NCBI GenBank assembly: GCA_903857665.1
Contig: CAIOFV010000104.1
Location: forward strand, 50,353 to 114,352
Direction: 5' to 3'
Length of the DNA stretch: 64,000 bases
Origin: an uncultured Myxococcales bacterium
GTDB taxonomy: Bacteria > Myxococcota_A > UBA9042 > DTJE01
Below are positions 17,595-24,829 of the stretch, in pieces (within the stretch, counting starts at the first letter, position 1; every line of letters starts with the position of its first letter). A model generated the notes under the pieces. The model saw only the letters and a program-made list of their open reading frames with translations, did no database searches and was not told the origin of the DNA. Made by a program: the position numbers and the translations under genes.

Positions 17595-19376
17595 ATGATG
17601 GACATCGCCTGCGACCCGTCGAGCTTGACCCGGACCGGGCCCCTGCGCGTGCTGATGATCGAGGACGACGAGGACGACGCCGCCCTGGTGCGGCACGCCC
17701 TGGAGCGCGCAGGGCTGGAGGTCGAAACGATCGTCGTGGATCATCACGTCGCCTTTCTGCAGGCCATCGACTCGTTTGCTCCCCAGGCCATCCTGGCCGA
17801 TTACAACCTGCCCGGGTGGACGGGCATCGATGCCCTCCGGGAGGTGCGCGCGCGCGGCCTCGACATCCCCTTCCTGCTGGTGACCGGCACCCAGACCGAC
17901 GAGGTGGCGGCCGAGTGCATGCGCGAAGGCGCAGACGACTACCTTCTGAAGCGCGGCCTCGTCCGCCTGCCCAGCGCCCTGCAGAACGCCCTGGCTCGCC
18001 GCGATGCCGTGCGCGAGCGGGCGGGCGCCGAGGACCGTCTGGATCGGCTGCGGTCCCAGTACCGGCTGATTGCCGAGCACACCGGCGACCTGATCTGCCT
18101 GCTGGATGGCGAAGGCCGCTACCTGTATGCCAGCCCTTCGTACGAGGCGGTGCTGGGTTATGTGCCCGAGGCCCTGATCGGCCGAGTCGTGTTCGAACGC
18201 GTGGTGGACGAGCAGCGCAAGGAACTGCTGGCGAGGCTGACATCGTCCGTGCCTGGCGAATCGTTCCACTACGAGACGCGTGTCCGGCACCAGGACGGTT
18301 CGTGGCGGGATATCGAAGGCACGGCCCGGCGGGTGTCCGACGCCAACGGCGGCGGCGGCACGATGGTGCTGGTGTCCAGGGACGCCACCGAGCGGAAGCG
18401 CCTGACCGGTGCGGTCGAAAGGGCCGCGCATGAGTGGCGGGCCACGTTCGACGCGATCGGGGATGCCGTGACGCTGATCACGCTGGATCGGGAGATCCTC
18501 AGAGGCAACCGGGCCGCCGCCGCCCTGGGGGGCGTTGCGACCGGGGACCTGGTCGGCCGGGAACTGTGCGAGGTGATCCACTGCCCGATGTCCGAGGAGC
18601 GCTGCCCGACGCGGCGCATGCGCTCCACGCGCCAGCGCGAAACCGAAACGATCCAGGTCGGGGAGCGATGGTTCCTGGTGGCCGTCGATCCGATGACCGA
18701 CCCCGAGGGGAACCTGGTCGGGGGGGTCCACATCCTCACCGACATCACCCGTGAAAAGATCGACGAAATCCGGCTGCTGGATTCGTTCGGTCGCCTGCGG
18801 CGGGCGATGGACGGCGTGATCCGTTCCATGGGCCGGACCGTCGAAAGCCGCGACCCCTATACCGCGGGCCACCAGCACCGCGTGGCGCGGCTGGCCCGCA
18901 GCATCGCCGTTGAAATGGGGCTGGATCCGGATACGGTGACCGGGGTGTACACCGCCGCCGAAATCCACGACGTCGGGAAGATCGCGGTTCCCAGCGAGAT
19001 CCTGGTGCGTCCGGGCCGCCTGTCGGCGATCGAGTTCGACCTCATCAAGTCCCACGTGGTCGTCGGTTCCGACATCCTTCGCAGCATCGACTTCCCCTGG
19101 CCCATCGCCGACATGGTGCGACAGCACCACGAGCGGCAGGACGGCTCGGGATACCCGGACGGGCTGAAGGGCGACGACATCCTGATGGGTTCGCGGATCC
19201 TGGCGGTCGCCGACGTCGTCGAGGCCATGGCGTCCCACCGTCCCTACCGCGCGGCGCTGGGCATCGATGTCGCCATCCAGGAAATCGTGGCCGGCAGCGG
19301 GTCTCGCTACGATTCGACCGTGGTGGACGCCTGCCTGGAGGCCCTGAAGGATCCCAAGGCCCTCGACGGCGACTGA
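17595..19376 (+). CDS. Response regulator with two PAS domains and HD-GYP output (c-di-GMP phosphodiesterase)
   Basis: 593 residues from ATG 17595 (CGGAG 9 bp upstream). Residues 14-135 are a receiver (MIEDDEDDAALV; aspartate in AILADYNLPG). Residues about 150-265 are a PAS domain (LIAEHTGDLICLLDGEG). Residues 275-385 are a second PAS with cysteines (ELCEVIHCPMSEERCPTRRM). Residues about 400-585 are HD-GYP: HQHRVARLA (about 424), AEIHDVGKIAVP (about 456), HHERQDGSGYPDGLKGDDI (about 512). The metal-binding H, HD and the GYP signature are intact, so it should hydrolyse c-di-GMP. It follows the kinase/LuxR pair by 135 bp and may belong to the same signalling block. Confidence 0.9.
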   Translation: MMDIACDPSSLTRTGPLRVLMIEDDEDDAALVRHALERAGLEVETIVVDHHVAFLQAIDSFAPQAILADYNLPGWTGIDALREVRARGLDIPFLLVTGTQTDEVAAECMREGADDYLLKRGLVRLPSALQNALARRDAVRERAGAEDRLDRLRSQYRLIAEHTGDLICLLDGEGRYLYASPSYEAVLGYVPEALIGRVVFERVVDEQRKELLARLTSSVPGESFHYETRVRHQDGSWRDIEGTARRVSDANGGGGTMVLVSRDATERKRLTGAVERAAHEWRATFDAIGDAVTLITLDREILRGNRAAAALGGVATGDLVGRELCEVIHCPMSEERCPTRRMRSTRQRETETIQVGERWFLVAVDPMTDPEGNLVGGVHILTDITREKIDEIRLLDSFGRLRRAMDGVIRSMGRTVESRDPYTAGHQHRVARLARSIAVEMGLDPDTVTGVYTAAEIHDVGKIAVPSEILVRPGRLSAIEFDLIKSHVVVGSDILRSIDFPWPIADMVRQHHERQDGSGYPDGLKGDDILMGSRILAVADVVEAMASHRPYRAALGIDVAIQEIVAGSGSRYDSTVVDACLEALKDPKALDGD

Positions 19377-19407
19377 ACCCGTTCTGCCCCCCCCCCGAAT
19401 CCCTGCC

Positions 19408-19421
19408 TGAACGGTCGTTCA
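19408..19421. promoter_or_regulatory. Palindrome TGAACGGTCGTTCA, possible operator
   Basis: A 6+2+6 palindrome (TGAACG-GT-CGTTCA) 51 bp upstream of the -35 box of the lipoprotein/fadL operon. Its form suits a dimeric TetR-family repressor such as those that control fatty-acid genes, but the regulator is unknown. It could also be a small terminator stem for the preceding gene. Confidence 0.35.
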
Positions 19422-19471
19422 TCCCCCCCGGAAAGCGTCGAATCCCCTGTTGCATGGCAATTGACACGAAG

Positions 19472-19500
19472 TTGACTCATTGCGGCGGCCGGGCTAAGAG
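19472..19500 (+). promoter_or_regulatory. Promoter of the lipoprotein-fadL operon
   Basis: TTGACT (19472-19477), 17 bp, TAAGAG (19495-19500). A second TTGACA lies at 19461-19466. Start predicted near 19507, ribosome site GGAGG at 19517-19521, ATG 19533. Confidence 0.4.
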
Positions 19501-19532
19501 CGATCGGGTTTCCAACGGAGGACGTGACGTCC

Positions 19533-21260
19533 ATGGAAGGTCATCGCACCCTGCATCGAGCGATCGCTGCCTGCGCCCTGCTGACGGGCGCCTGCATGGC
19601 GGTTGCCGCATGCTCCAGCGTGAACCTCGAGGAATCCTCCCCATACGACTACGCCAGCCAGCCCGTGGCGATGGTCAATCCGGACTGGGGGGTGCTTCCG
19701 CTGCCGAACAACTTCCTCAACCCGGTCAAGCAGGCGTCGATCGTGCGGTTCCCCGGGATGCCGGTGCCGACCGCCCTGCCGACCACCATGGCGATCCCGA
19801 TCGTCGATGCGGCTGCCGCGAAGACGGCGCAGGCCCTCGGCTACCCGGTCACCGAGGACTCGCCGTTGTCCAAGGCGCTGCTGACGGGGCAGAACCGGCT
19901 GGACGGGTTCATCACCTCGTTCGTGCCGTCCATCCCGTTCTCGCGCCCGCTGGACATGACGTCCCTGCACGCCTACGACGGCACCAACGCCGCAGCCGCG
20001 AACTTCTGGTTCGTGGACGTGACGGACCCGAAGGTCCCGGTGGTCATCGCCCCGGACGCGTACCTTCGCATCTTCAACTGGCAGCAGCGGACGGAAATGC
20101 CGTTCACGCTCAGCCTTCGCCTGCCGCCTCCGGGCATGTTGTCGCCCCCGGCGGACTTCACGCCCGGGCACTCCTACCTCGTCGTCGCGACCGGGTGGAC
20201 CGACAAGGGCCTGAAGGCGCTGGCGTCCGACGCCACGAAGCCGTCCGAGCCGTTCAAGGCCGACGGGCCGTTCCTGCTGTTCGCGGCCCCGGCAGTCTTC
20301 CCCGACGCGAGCAACCCCGTCGGGGGCACCACGTACATCGGCCCGGACGGCGGCGCCCGCAGCGGCGTCGTGTCGGGCCTCGCCGCCGCCCAGTCCCTGG
20401 AAGGCGGCCGCCAGTTGACCGACTGGGCCCTGCAGATCTGGGAAGGGCTGCCCGGCGTGAAGGGCGCGTGGGCCCGCGACCAGGTCGTGACCGCCTACTC
20501 GTTCACGACGGCCACGAACCCGATGCCCGACTACTTCGACCCGATCGCTGCATTCCTGGGCGGCAGCGCGGTCAAGCCGCAGCCGGCCGACGCGGTGGAC
20601 GGCACGGGCGCCCTGGTGACGGCCGACGCGGCCTGCAACACGACGCTGGACTTCACCGTGGACAAGCCGGTGGCCACCGCTTCGGCGACCAACGCGACGG
20701 TCCACCTGTTCCGGTTCGCGGCAGGCGCCTACACCGAGGTGCCGCTGGACGTGGCCGCGACCAACGCCGACGGGAAGGCTTCGGTCACCGCTACGCCCAA
20801 GGCGGCGCTTCAGGGCGCCAGCCTGTACGTCGTGGCCGTGACGAACGGCCTGACCGGCCTGGACGGCACGCGCAAGGCCGTGGATTCGACCTATTTCGGC
20901 CTGACCCGGATGGCCTACAAGAACGTCGATGCCGCGACCGGAGCGGCGACGTTCCAGGACACGCCGCTGGTCGCGCCCGGGCCCACGGATGCCCTGATCT
21001 GGCAGTCGCCCTACCTGGACAGCCGGCTGGACACGCTGATCCTGAACGGCGCCGAGGACCCGGTCACGGCCGAAGGGCTGACGGCCGCCGGCGACACGGT
21101 GATCCAGATCCTGTCGTACCTGGAGGCCATGCGGAAGATCTACAAGCCGCACGTGGACTGGATGGTCCTGGGCAACGACGGCAAGGGGAACAACGTGGTC
21201 GCCGAGCGCGAGGACCTCGTGCTGGTATGGACCTTCACCACCGGCGCATGCGCGCAGTAG
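19533..21260 (+). CDS. Lipoprotein resembling the N-terminal half of VolA-type surface lipases
   Basis: 575 residues. ATG 19533 has GGAGG 11 bp upstream; the alternative GTG 19524 is too close to it. The signal sequence contains C21 and C27 (VAAC) as lipid-attachment candidates. The first 150 residues follow the plan of the 'bacterial virulence factor lipase' N-terminal domain: NPDWGVLPLPNNFLNP, a list of alpha-helical and DGF segments, then VPSIPFSRPLDMTSLHAYDG. Around residue 370 a beta-rich domain follows. No GxSxG nucleophile motif is found, so the lipase half seen in Vibrio VolA is missing. The next gene is a FadL porin, as for volA in Vibrio. It may bind or deliver lipids at the surface for FadL (inference). 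Confidence 0.6.
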   Translation: MEGHRTLHRAIAACALLTGACMAVAACSSVNLEESSPYDYASQPVAMVNPDWGVLPLPNNFLNPVKQASIVRFPGMPVPTALPTTMAIPIVDAAAAKTAQALGYPVTEDSPLSKALLTGQNRLDGFITSFVPSIPFSRPLDMTSLHAYDGTNAAAANFWFVDVTDPKVPVVIAPDAYLRIFNWQQRTEMPFTLSLRLPPPGMLSPPADFTPGHSYLVVATGWTDKGLKALASDATKPSEPFKADGPFLLFAAPAVFPDASNPVGGTTYIGPDGGARSGVVSGLAAAQSLEGGRQLTDWALQIWEGLPGVKGAWARDQVVTAYSFTTATNPMPDYFDPIAAFLGGSAVKPQPADAVDGTGALVTADAACNTTLDFTVDKPVATASATNATVHLFRFAAGAYTEVPLDVAATNADGKASVTATPKAALQGASLYVVAVTNGLTGLDGTRKAVDSTYFGLTRMAYKNVDAATGAATFQDTPLVAPGPTDALIWQSPYLDSRLDTLILNGAEDPVTAEGLTAAGDTVIQILSYLEAMRKIYKPHVDWMVLGNDGKGNNVVAEREDLVLVWTFTTGACAQ

Positions 21261-21271
21261 GTCATTGAATG

Positions 21272-21343
21272 GGCCCGAGGCGACTTCGGCTCTGGCGAGA
21301 GATTGCTGCGCAATCCGCTTGCCGGCGCCTGCGTGCTCGGGCC
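21272..21343 (+). other. Nested inverted repeats in the fadL leader
   Basis: GGCCCGAG (21272-21279) pairs with CTCGGGCC (21336-21343), enclosing a second stem GATTGC-TGC-GCAATC (21301-21315). The structure lies between the lipoprotein stop and the fadL ribosome site (GGAAGGA 21344-21350). It could be an intergenic stabilising stem, an attenuator, or chance in G+C-rich DNA. Confidence 0.35.
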
Positions 21344-21358
21344 GGAAGGAGCGTCGCC

Positions 21359-22627
21359 ATGAGGAAACAAGCATTGGTCCTGGCGATCGCGGCGGCGGCC
21401 GGCCTCCTGCTGGGGGCCCCTGCCGCACGCGCGAACGGGTTCTACATCCAGGAAATGTCGGCGTCGGGGCTGGGGCAGGGCATGGCCCTGGTCGCCGGCA
21501 ACGGGCGTCCGACGTCGCAGTACCACAACGCCGCCGCCCTTTCGTACATGAAAGGCGGTTTCGTCGAGTTCAGCGGGACCAGTTACACGTTCGTCGGGGG
21601 CTACGAGAACGCGGCGGGAGGCAAGACCTCCCCGACGACGGGGACCATCTTCGTCCCGCACTTCTTCGCGTCCTACAGGGTCAACAACTGGTTTGCGGTG
21701 GGCCTGTCCGAGTTCACCAACTTCGGCCTGAAGGTCAAGTGGCCCTCCAACTGGGAAGGGCGCACGCTGGCCATCGAATCGGGCATGGAAACGTTCACCA
21801 TCAACCCGAACGTCTCGTTCGGCCCGTTCAAGGGCTTCGCGGTGGGCGTGGGCTTCAACGCGATGCACGGGTCCTTCCGGATCCTGCGCGGGCTGGCCCT
21901 GGGACAGAATCCCCCCGGGGACGGATCGGCCCCGAACACCGTGGACCTCCAGGGCGCGGCCTGGGGCTACGGCGCCAACGTGGGCCTGATGTACCAGCCC
22001 GCCGACTGGGTGCGCCTGGGCGTGTCGTACCGGTCGGGGATCAAGATCGCTGCGACGAACGGCACCGTGGATTTCAACGTGGCCTCGCCGTTCGCGTCCC
22101 GCTTCCCGGACCAGCACTTCAAGGCCTCGATCCAGTTGCCGCACATCGTGATGGGCGGCGTGCGGTTCTGGCCGAAGAAGAACCTGTCCCTGGAACTGGA
22201 CGCCCAGTGGGTCCAGTGGTCCTCCTACGACCGGCTGCGCTTCGAACTGTCGAAGGGCCTCGTCCTGGGCCCGGGGCTGAAGCAGATGGTCCTGGAAGAG
22301 CGGAAGGACTACAAGAACGCCATCCAACTGCGCGTGGGCATGGACTGGGAGATCATCGAAAGGTACCTGTCCCTGCGCCTGGGCTTCCTGTGGGACCAGA
22401 ACCCCGTCCCGGACAAGTCCGTGGATCCGAGCCTCCCGGACACCCAGCGTGTGATGCCCTGCATCAGCGTCGGGACCCAGTTGGCGGGCCTGTACATCGA
22501 CGTCGCGTACATGCCCGTCTTCGGCCTCGACCGCAAGGTCACGCTGGCGGAGGGCGCGCCCATGGCCGGCAAGTACGTCAGCGTAATCCATGACTTTTCC
22601 TTCACCGTCGGCTATCATTGGAACTAG
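21359..22627 (+). CDS. fadL: FadL/OmpP1/TodX-family outer-membrane porin
   Basis: 422 residues. The real start is ATG 21359 with GGAAGGA upstream; an open frame from 21269 is leader. A signal peptide ends at ARA/NG (residue 25). The mature N-terminus NGFYIQEMSASGLGQGMALV is the FadL hatch/plug signature, followed by NAAALSYM, matching the 'N-PA-L' block. The rest alternates short beta strands and ends in an aromatic beta-strand, FSFTVGYHWN, as outer-membrane barrels do. It should take up long-chain fatty acids or other hydrophobic compounds across the outer membrane. Downstream of the VolA-like lipoprotein (98 bp). Confidence 0.9.
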   Translation: MRKQALVLAIAAAAGLLLGAPAARANGFYIQEMSASGLGQGMALVAGNGRPTSQYHNAAALSYMKGGFVEFSGTSYTFVGGYENAAGGKTSPTTGTIFVPHFFASYRVNNWFAVGLSEFTNFGLKVKWPSNWEGRTLAIESGMETFTINPNVSFGPFKGFAVGVGFNAMHGSFRILRGLALGQNPPGDGSAPNTVDLQGAAWGYGANVGLMYQPADWVRLGVSYRSGIKIAATNGTVDFNVASPFASRFPDQHFKASIQLPHIVMGGVRFWPKKNLSLELDAQWVQWSSYDRLRFELSKGLVLGPGLKQMVLEERKDYKNAIQLRVGMDWEIIERYLSLRLGFLWDQNPVPDKSVDPSLPDTQRVMPCISVGTQLAGLYIDVAYMPVFGLDRKVTLAEGAPMAGKYVSVIHDFSFTVGYHWN

Positions 22628-22681
22628 GTGAAGCGTCTGGCGGACTTCCGCCGGCCAGAACCTTCTGCAGCGTCGGGAACC

Positions 22682-23200
22682 ATGAGCCGCGCCTTCGTCC
22701 GCGAGTCCGACGGCGACGAACTCGGTGACCTCCCCGAGCGACCGATCAGCCCTCACCCGAACTACGTCCGTCCGCGGGGGATGGGGCTGCTGCAGGCCGA
22801 AGCCGCGCGCCTGGCGGCCGAACGGGAGGCCCTGAAGGCGGCCGGAGAGGCCCTGGGCACGAAGGTCCGCCTGGCCACCGTGGCGCGGGATCTTCGGTAT
22901 GTGGAAGCGCGCCTGGAATCGGCGATCCGGGTCGGCGCAGGCGGTCCTTTGCCGGACGAGGTGCGGTTCGGCACGCGGGTGACCCTGGCCGACGGGGATG
23001 GCGTGGTACGCGCGTTCACCATCGTGGGCGAGGACGAGGCGGATGCCGGCGCGGACCTCGTGTCGTGGGTGTCCCCGCTGGCCCGCGCGGTGCTGGGGGC
23101 CCGTGCGGGCGACGACGTGACGTTGCGCCGTCCGGCCGGCGACACGCCCCTGACCGTGCTGCGGATCGAAGCCGCGGACGACGGGGGGGGGATCGGCTAA
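22682..23200 (+). CDS. greB: GreA/GreB-family transcript elongation factor
   Basis: 172 residues from ATG 22682. MSRAFVRESDGDELGDLPER then PISPHPNYVRPRGM is the characteristic N-terminus of a GreB-like subfamily of about 170 residues. The coiled-coil arm is residues 33-75 and the FKBP-like domain is residues 90-165 (FGTRVTLADGDGVVRAFTIV, DVTLRRPAGDTPLTVLRI). It rescues backtracked RNA polymerase by stimulating transcript cleavage. A GTG at 22628 directly after the fadL stop would add 18 atypical residues. The gene name is by family resemblance; the GreB/Rnk boundary was not tested. Confidence 0.85.
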   Translation: MSRAFVRESDGDELGDLPERPISPHPNYVRPRGMGLLQAEAARLAAEREALKAAGEALGTKVRLATVARDLRYVEARLESAIRVGAGGPLPDEVRFGTRVTLADGDGVVRAFTIVGEDEADAGADLVSWVSPLARAVLGARAGDDVTLRRPAGDTPLTVLRIEAADDGGGIG

Positions 23201-23213
23201 GGTACGGCCGGCC

Positions 23214-23243
23214 TTGGCAATCCTGCGGGAACGCCGGTAGTAT
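23214..23243 (+). promoter_or_regulatory. Promoter of the diguanylate cyclase gene
   Basis: TTGGCA (23214-23219), 18 bp, TAGTAT (23238-23243); start predicted near 23250, GTG at 23268 after a G-run (23255-23260). Confidence 0.45.
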
Positions 23244-23267
23244 CGCCTGGGCTCGGGGGGCCGGGAC

Positions 23268-24809
23268 GTGGAGTTCCGCTTCACCTTCATCACCGTCGTC
23301 TACTGCATCAGCGCCGCGGTGGGAGCCGAGGTCGTCCGCAGGCTCCTGCCCCGTCGCAACGGGCCCGGTGGCTGGCCGCTGATCGGGGTGCTGGCGTCGG
23401 CGGCATGGTGGTGCCTGACGTTCGCGCTCGAGGCGTCGTCGGTTTCGCTGGACGCCAAGATCTTCTGGTCCCAGGCCGCGTACATCGGCGTCCTGACGTG
23501 CAGCCCCCTGTTCCTGCTGTTCGCGCTGCGGTTCGCGGACCTCCAGCGGGTGCTGATCGCCCCGGTGCGCCTGCTGATGTATGTGCTGCCGGCGGTCCTC
23601 CTGGCGATCGCCTGGACCAACGACTGGACCGGGTGGCTGTGGGCCGGGTACGAACCCGCGGCCGAAGAGAACATGATCACGTACGTTCACGGGCCGGCCT
23701 TCTGGGCCGTCATCGGATTCAGCTACCTCGCGCTCCTGATCGCCACCTTCGTGCTGGCCGGGGCGGCCCTGCGCCTGCGGGGCATCCACCGGCGGCAGGC
23801 CGTGGCGGTGCTGATGGGCCTTCCGCTGCCCTGGCTGACCAGTGCGCTCTACATCACGGGCCTCAGCCCGCTGCCTTCCGTGGATTTCACGCCCCTGGCG
23901 ATGACCGCGGCGGGCCTGCTGTTGAGCTTTGCGGTGGCCCGGCTGCAACTGATCGACCTGATGCCCATCGCCCACGAACGGATCTTCGAGGCGCTGGAGG
24001 ACGGGTTGCTGGTGCTGGACCCGAAGGACCGCGTCGTCGAAGCGAACGCGGCCGTGCAGGTACTGCTGGGGAACCCGGGGCGCCCGATCATGGGCCGGAT
24101 GCTGGTGGAAACGTCGCGGACCCTCGTGGAGTTCGCGCCGGACGAGGGGCGCGTCGAGATTCGCGTGGGCGAGCCGCCGCGCGATCTGGACGTCCGGGTG
24201 CTGCCGCTGCGGCACTCGAACGGGCAGCCGCTGGGGCGCCTGCTGGTGCTGCACGACGTGACGGCCCGCAAGCGCATCGAGGAGGAACTGGCCCGCAAGC
24301 GCAAGGAACTCGAGGTGATGGCCACCACGGACTCGCTGACCGGCCTGTTCAACCGCCGGCGCGCGGACGAGGTGCTGGCCGCCGAGGTCCTGCGGTCGGG
24401 GCGCTACGGGACCCCCCTGTCGATCGCCATGGCCGACATCGACCATTTCAAGTCGATCAACGACCGGTTCGGCCACGCGCGGGGCGACGCGGCGCTGAGG
24501 CACATCGCCTTGCACCTGCGTCGCGGCACCCGGTCCACCGACGTCGTGTGCCGGCATGGTGGCGAGGAGTTCCTGATCGTGCTGACCCACACCGGCCCCG
24601 GCGAGGCCTTCGGCGTGATGGAGCGCCTCCGGAATACGCTGTTCGCCGACCCGGATCCCACCACGGGCCAGAACCTGGCCATCAGCGTCGGCGTCGCCTC
24701 GTGGCGGAGTGGACTGGACGTGTTCGATTTCCTGCGCGAGGCCGATTCGCGGATGTATCGTGCCAAGGCGGCCGGGCGGAACCGTGTGATCGGCGAGGAC
24801 GGCCTGTAG
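23268..24809 (+). CDS. Membrane diguanylate cyclase: 7-TM sensor, PAS, GGDEF
   Basis: 513 residues from GTG 23268. Residues 1-225 contain seven hydrophobic helices in the pattern of the histidine kinase N-terminal 7TM region. A PAS-like domain follows (about 240-340; RIFEALEDGLLVLDPKDRVV). GGDEF domain (about 350-510): TTDSLTGLFNRRRADEVL, MADIDHFKSINDRFGHARGD, and the active-site loop HGGEEF (about 430). The inhibitory I-site RxxD is present as RSTD exactly five residues before GGEEF, so product inhibition is expected. It makes c-di-GMP from two GTP. With the HD-GYP protein 4 kb upstream, this window can both make and break c-di-GMP. Confidence 0.93.
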   Translation: MEFRFTFITVVYCISAAVGAEVVRRLLPRRNGPGGWPLIGVLASAAWWCLTFALEASSVSLDAKIFWSQAAYIGVLTCSPLFLLFALRFADLQRVLIAPVRLLMYVLPAVLLAIAWTNDWTGWLWAGYEPAAEENMITYVHGPAFWAVIGFSYLALLIATFVLAGAALRLRGIHRRQAVAVLMGLPLPWLTSALYITGLSPLPSVDFTPLAMTAAGLLLSFAVARLQLIDLMPIAHERIFEALEDGLLVLDPKDRVVEANAAVQVLLGNPGRPIMGRMLVETSRTLVEFAPDEGRVEIRVGEPPRDLDVRVLPLRHSNGQPLGRLLVLHDVTARKRIEEELARKRKELEVMATTDSLTGLFNRRRADEVLAAEVLRSGRYGTPLSIAMADIDHFKSINDRFGHARGDAALRHIALHLRRGTRSTDVVCRHGGEEFLIVLTHTGPGEAFGVMERLRNTLFADPDPTTGQNLAISVGVASWRSGLDVFDFLREADSRMYRAKAAGRNRVIGEDGL

Positions 24810-24829
24810 CCCCAACCCTGGAGGGATCC

